Shown here piece after piece: positions 5,611 to 8,693 of a stretch of DNA of 8,693 nucleotides; position 1 is the stretch's first letter; each line of letters starts with the position of its first letter. Both the position numbers and the translations under genes were made by a program. The stretch spans positions 1-8,693 of the forward strand of contig JAJRTG010000171.1 of assembly GCA_024278395.1 (NCBI GenBank), read 5' to 3'. A model generated the notes under the pieces. The model saw nothing but the letters and a program-made list of their open reading frames with translations, ran no database searches and was not told the origin of the DNA. The stretch is from Fidelibacterota bacterium. GTDB lineage: Bacteria > Bipolaricaulota > Bipolaricaulia > UBA7950 > UBA9294.

Positions 5611-6594
5611 ATCAAAGCCTGTATCTACCTTGAAATACATGGTCTCGTCGACCGTTCGGGTATCGGCATAGCGGCGCGCAACCACGTCCGGGCGCTCAAG
5701 ACGCAGCGAGTAGAGGTCACGTCTCGTCCAAGCGAGGACTGTGACGTCCTGCACCTCGAGTGGTTCGGTCCGCGGGCGCTCCATCACGCGCGCGCGATGC
5801 ACAGGAGAAAAAAGGCGGTCGTTTTGAGCGTCCACACCCCCCCCAGCCTGATCCACGGGGCGGTCAGCTTCGGCTCGGCCCTCGCCGCTCCGTATCGACG
5901 CTATCTCCGCCGGGCCGCGCGCCATGTGGACATGCTGATCGCCCCGTCCGCGTTCACCGCCGAGGAGATCAAGCCGATTGCAGGGGGAGTGCCGGTTCGG
6001 GTGGTATCGAGCGGGGTGGACCTGTCGCGCTTCTACCCCGACCCGGAGAAGCGGCGCGCCTTCCGGGGCGTTTATCGGCTCGATCGGCCGACGGTGATCT
6101 CAGTGGGACAGGTGATCCCGCGCAAGGGAGTGGAGGATTTCATCACCGTGGCCGGTCTCCTCCCCCAATTCGACTTCCTGTGGGTCGGCCCGGAAGTGAG
6201 CCCGCTTCTGTTCTACAATCCCCAGTTTAACCGCCGCGTCCATCACCCGCCCGCGAACCTGCGCTTCCTCGGGTACATGCCGGAGGTGGAGATGGCCTAC
6301 AACGGGGCCGACCTCTTCTTCTTCCCATCGTACAATGAGTCCCTCGGGCTCGTGATCCTCGAGGCGGCTGCGGTCGGCCTTCCGCTGGTGGTGCGCGACC
6401 TCCCGGTGTACAACGGATGGCTGCCGGAGGGAGAGGCTGTCAGGAGGGGGCGCTCCCCCGAGGAGTTCGCCGAGGCGATCACGGAGCTCCTCTCGGGGGA
6501 GCGTTCGATCACGCGGCACCCGTTCGTCGAGGAGCATTCCCTCCCCCGGGTGGGGGCGGAGTTGGTCTCCGCTTACGAAGAGGTGTTGGGATGA
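5611..6594 (+). CDS. GT4-type glycosyltransferase, glycolipid-synthase-like, apparent ATC start
   Basis: This GT-B fold, family-4 type transferase has 327 aa if it begins at ATC 5611. The N-terminus IKACIYLEIHGLVDRSGIG resembles the IYLE...KSGIG start of Gram-positive glycosyl-diacylglycerol synthases of the CpoA kind, so a membrane glycolipid is the best guess for the product. The C-terminal donor domain shows VISVGQVIPRKGVEDF with Lys172 and the E-x7-E signature NESLGLVILEAAAVG (Glu243, Glu251), followed by RDLPVYNGWL. No transmembrane helix is evident, so the protein is probably membrane-associated. The first conventional start is ATG at 5797 (265 aa), but that would cut off the conserved acceptor-side N-terminus. 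The upstream 62 codons are open, in frame and family-like. Alternatives are an ATG lost by mutation or sequencing error, or readthrough of the in-frame TAG giving a PncC fusion. The gene overlaps the next one by ATGA. Confidence 0.85.
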   Translation: MKACIYLEIHGLVDRSGIGIAARNHVRALKTQRVEVTSRPSEDCDVLHLEWFGPRALHHARAMHRRKKAVVLSVHTPPSLIHGAVSFGSALAAPYRRYLRRAARHVDMLIAPSAFTAEEIKPIAGGVPVRVVSSGVDLSRFYPDPEKRRAFRGVYRLDRPTVISVGQVIPRKGVEDFITVAGLLPQFDFLWVGPEVSPLLFYNPQFNRRVHHPPANLRFLGYMPEVEMAYNGADLFFFPSYNESLGLVILEAAAVGLPLVVRDLPVYNGWLPEGEAVRRGRSPEEFAEAITELLSGERSITRHPFVEEHSLPRVGAELVSAYEEVLG

Positions 6595-8228
6595 ACAAGG
6601 TATTCGTCGTCGGTTTGGATGGGGTTGGGTTCCCGGTCATCGACCCGTGGATCGAGGAGGGCGCTCTCCCTCACCTGGGGGCGTGCGTGCGCTCCGGGAC
6701 GAGGGGGGATCTGCGGAGCGTGATCCCTCCCCTCACCGGGCCGGCGTGGGCGAGCTTTCAGACCGGGGTGAATCCCGGGAAACACGGGATCTTCGGATGG
6801 ACGAAGCGCAAGACCGGTGACTACGGGTATCGGGTGGTGAACTCCGCGGATATCGATGCCCCCACGCTCTGGGAGCTGGCGAGCGAGCAGGGGCGCAAGG
6901 TCATAAGCATCGGGCTCCCGGTCAGCTATCCCCCGCGGAGGGTGAACGGGGTGATCGTTCCCGGGATGCTCACCCCGCGGAGCGATCCGGCCCCCACCCA
7001 TCCCAAGGAGGCGTACGACGAGCTCCGGCGGGCCGCGCCCGGGTTCCGATTCTTCCCGGAGTGCGCCCATCGGTTCACCCTCAAGGCGAAGGTGAACGAG
7101 CTGCTGGAGAGCGCCCGCGGCCGCGCCGCCGCCGCCCGCCATTTCATGACCCACCACGACTGGGACCTGTTTATGCTCCACCTCCAGACGACGGACAAGG
7201 CACAGCACGATCTCTGGGGACGGGGTAGGGGCGGGATCGATCCGGTCCTGACCGTGTTCAAAGAGGTCGATCGGTTGATCGGTGAGCTTGTGGAGACGGC
7301 CCAGGGGATGGGGGCGACGGTGGTCTTCCTCTCCGATCACGGGATGGGACCGGAGGAGTACGCGTTCTCGGTCAACACCTGGCTGTGGCAGGAGGGATAC
7401 CTCACCCTGAAGAGCGGGATCGGGGGGATGCTGAAGCGCGCGATGTTCCACGCCGGGTTCACCCAGCGGCGCCTCATCTCCCTCGGCTTCGCGGTCTACC
7501 CGTTCGCCTACCGGCTCGGGTTCGCCGACTCGTTCGTCGACGTGGTCGGGGACAGCCCGATCGCCCGGACGATCGGAAGCCTCTTCCTCGCGTTCGACGA
7601 CATCGATTGGCGGAACACCCGCGCCTACTCCCGCGCCGATATCGGCCACATCCGCCTCAACCTGCGGGGGCGCGAACCGCATGGGATCGTCCCCCCCGAG
7701 GAGGCCGACGCCCTCATCGACGAGCTCCTGGAGCGGCTCAATTCCGTCGTCAACCCCCATACAGGGGAGCCGCTCCTCGGCGAGGCGCACCGGCGGGAGG
7801 AGATCTACCACGGCCCGCACCTGTCCGAGGCGCCGGACATCATGTTCATCCCCAGGGATCTGCGCACGATCGCCACCGGGGCGTCCGGATTCTACTCGAA
7901 CCGCCTGTTCGACCGCCCGCTCCTGCGCGCCAACCACCGGATGGACGGGATCCTGATCGGGGTGGGGGAACCGTTCCGGGAGGGGACGAGGATCGCCGGC
8001 GCCCGGCTCATCGACCTGGCGCCGAACCTGCTCTATCTCCTCGACTGCGAGATCCCGGACTACATGGACGGGCGCGTCTGGGCCGACGCCTACACACCGG
8101 ACTACGTGAACGCCCATCCCCCGAGGTTCTCCGACCGTCCCCTCGCCGTCGGCGCCCGGGACGGGGCGTTCCCCACCGAGGAGGCGGAGCTCACCCGCCG
8201 GCTGAAGGGGCTCGGGTACCTGAGCTAG
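6591..8228 (+). CDS. alkaline phosphatase superfamily phosphodiesterase/phosphomutase (COG3379 type)
   Basis: This 545-aa metal-dependent phosphohydrolase belongs to the type I phosphodiesterase/nucleotide pyrophosphatase branch. Two-metal-site residues are all in place: Asp10 in VVGLDGVG, nucleophile Thr49 in PPLTGPAWASF, Asp202 and His206 in TTDKAQHDLWG, Asp249 and His250 in LSDHGMG, and His449 in ANHRMDG. The C-terminus RRLKGLGYLS is a tail often seen in this superfamily. No signal peptide or membrane helix is apparent at the N-terminus, so it is probably cytoplasmic. Start ATG at 6591 overlaps the glycosyltransferase stop (ATGA), so the pair is translationally coupled and may act in one pathway, for example turning over a nucleotide sugar or a phosphorylated lipid or glycan. 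The substrate cannot be read from sequence. An upstream in-frame extension to 6417 exists but runs through the glycosyltransferase and is rejected. Confidence 0.9.
   Translation: MNKVFVVGLDGVGFPVIDPWIEEGALPHLGACVRSGTRGDLRSVIPPLTGPAWASFQTGVNPGKHGIFGWTKRKTGDYGYRVVNSADIDAPTLWELASEQGRKVISIGLPVSYPPRRVNGVIVPGMLTPRSDPAPTHPKEAYDELRRAAPGFRFFPECAHRFTLKAKVNELLESARGRAAAARHFMTHHDWDLFMLHLQTTDKAQHDLWGRGRGGIDPVLTVFKEVDRLIGELVETAQGMGATVVFLSDHGMGPEEYAFSVNTWLWQEGYLTLKSGIGGMLKRAMFHAGFTQRRLISLGFAVYPFAYRLGFADSFVDVVGDSPIARTIGSLFLAFDDIDWRNTRAYSRADIGHIRLNLRGREPHGIVPPEEADALIDELLERLNSVVNPHTGEPLLGEAHRREEIYHGPHLSEAPDIMFIPRDLRTIATGASGFYSNRLFDRPLLRANHRMDGILIGVGEPFREGTRIAGARLIDLAPNLLYLLDCEIPDYMDGRVWADAYTPDYVNAHPPRFSDRPLAVGARDGAFPTEEAELTRRLKGLGYLS
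8225..8228. other. CTAG shared by stop codons of two convergent genes
   Basis: CTAG is self-complementary. TAG at 8226-8228 ends the plus-strand phosphatase and the reverse complement of 8225-8227, also TAG, ends the minus-strand gene. The coding regions overlap by four bases and there is no room for, or sign of, a terminator hairpin between them. Confidence 0.85.
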
Positions 8229-8692
8229 CGGTGCAGGTTCCCCGCCGCGATGAACGACAGGCCCTGCTCCGTCAGGGCGGTCGCGGTCCGGTTCACCGCC
8301 GCGTGCTTGTCGAGGTAGTTCTGTTCCAGGTAGGGCATCAACCCCTTCTCCTCGATCTCCTCCTTGGTCAGGAAGTAGTCGAGGATGTCGGAGGGATGCT
8401 CGCGGGTTGCGTCGACCTCCGGCCCGGCCCCCTCGTGCTTCGCCGAGATGTTCCTGACGTGGTCGGCGAGTTCCACCAGCTCCCGCGTCCGATCGTACGG
8501 TTGGATGACGATCGACTTGTACGTCTCGGTGATGTGATGCTCGAACCGGACCACCTCCTCGAACCCGAGCGCCTCTCTGATCGGGGAGGTCTTCTCGATC
8601 GTGGCGTTGTTCACCGAGTTCGACCAGTTGAACCCGACCAGCGACGTCGTCCCGTCCGGGCGGGCGAACAGCTTCGCCCCGATCAGGGTCCA
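8225..8692 (-). CDS. unrecognised protein, C-terminal part (5' end outside window)
   Basis: The minus frame is open from the right edge to a TAG at 8225, giving at least 155 residues. An internal GTG at 8614 could be taken as a start (129 aa), but the preceding 26 codons read TLIGAKLFARPDGT...LVGFNWSNS, look like real protein and keep the frame open, so the gene very likely begins beyond the window. Features seen: an acidic, mostly helical segment with FEHHITETYKSIV, a histidine- and glutamate-rich stretch KHEGAGPEVDATREHP, and C-terminal helices ending IAAGNLHR. There is no signal peptide, membrane segment or cysteine motif in the visible part. I do not recognise the family. Its codon use matches the GC-rich neighbours and it is convergent with the phosphatase. 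Confidence 0.75.
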   Translation of the reverse strand, partial: WTLIGAKLFARPDGTTSLVGFNWSNSVNNATIEKTSPIREALGFEEVVRFEHHITETYKSIVIQPYDRTRELVELADHVRNISAKHEGAGPEVDATREHPSDILDYFLTKEEIEEKGLMPYLEQNYLDKHAAVNRTATALTEQGLSFIAAGNLHR

Positions 8693-8693
8693 C

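Noticed and set aside
6417..6590. upstream in-frame extension of the phosphatase
   Set aside because: It runs out of frame through the conserved C-terminal region of the glycosyltransferase. ATG 6591 gives the proper N-terminal strand and an ATGA overlap.
6573..8693. 706-codon open frame on the minus strand across the phosphatase
   Set aside because: The plus-strand frame has every metal-site motif of the alkaline phosphatase superfamily. The minus frame is a proline/arginine-rich, low-complexity shadow produced by high GC and codon bias.
1..8693. CRISPR arrays, tRNA/rRNA genes, insertion sequences, riboswitches
   Set aside because: No regularly spaced repeats, no tRNA-like cloverleaf or CCA-ending segments, no transposase motifs and no leader long enough for a riboswitch were seen. 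Gaps other than 4218-4431 are 55 bp or shorter.

Overview
This GC-rich bacterial window is a compact run of mostly housekeeping genes. The base composition and the absence of any signature marker leave the phylum open. The style (tight packing, no obvious terminators, several promoters placed almost on the start codon, a RecG with an N-terminal extension as in Thermotoga) would fit an uncultured lineage such as Bipolaricaulota/Acetothermia, but that is a guess. No rRNA, tRNA, CRISPR array or insertion sequence is visible.

Layout. (1) 1-1889, minus: recG helicase, 5' part only, its 3' end lying off the left edge. (2) 1890-1914: a 25-bp divergent intergenic gap whose promoters overlap the flanking genes. 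(3) 1915-3347, plus: def-fmt, the formylation/deformylation pair, translationally coupled by a GTGA overlap. (4) 3340-4217, minus: a visibly less GC-rich stretch with a HicB-HicA toxin-antitoxin pair followed by a PPC/DUF296 protein that converges on fmt. (5) 4218-4431: the largest gap, holding the hicBA promoter and a diverged tandem copy of the promoter and 5' end of nth. (6) 4432-8228, plus: nth (endonuclease III), a stand-alone CinA C-terminal domain (PncC, NMN deamidase), a GT4-type glycosyltransferase resembling glycolipid synthases, and an alkaline-phosphatase-superfamily phosphodiesterase/phosphomutase, the last two coupled by ATGA. (7) 8225-8692, minus: the C-terminal part of a protein I do not recognise, whose stop codon shares a CTAG with that of the phosphatase.

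The points most worth a second look are: the glycosyltransferase, whose conserved N-terminus has no ATG, GTG or TTG start and appears to begin at an ATC codon behind a well-placed Shine-Dalgarno sequence; a set of promoters (def, nth, possibly cinA and recG) whose -10 boxes end only 6-9 nt before the start codon, suggesting leaderless mRNAs; the degenerate duplication in front of nth; and both convergent gene pairs ending inside small palindromes (TCAGCTGA and CTAG) that supply the stop codons of both strands.
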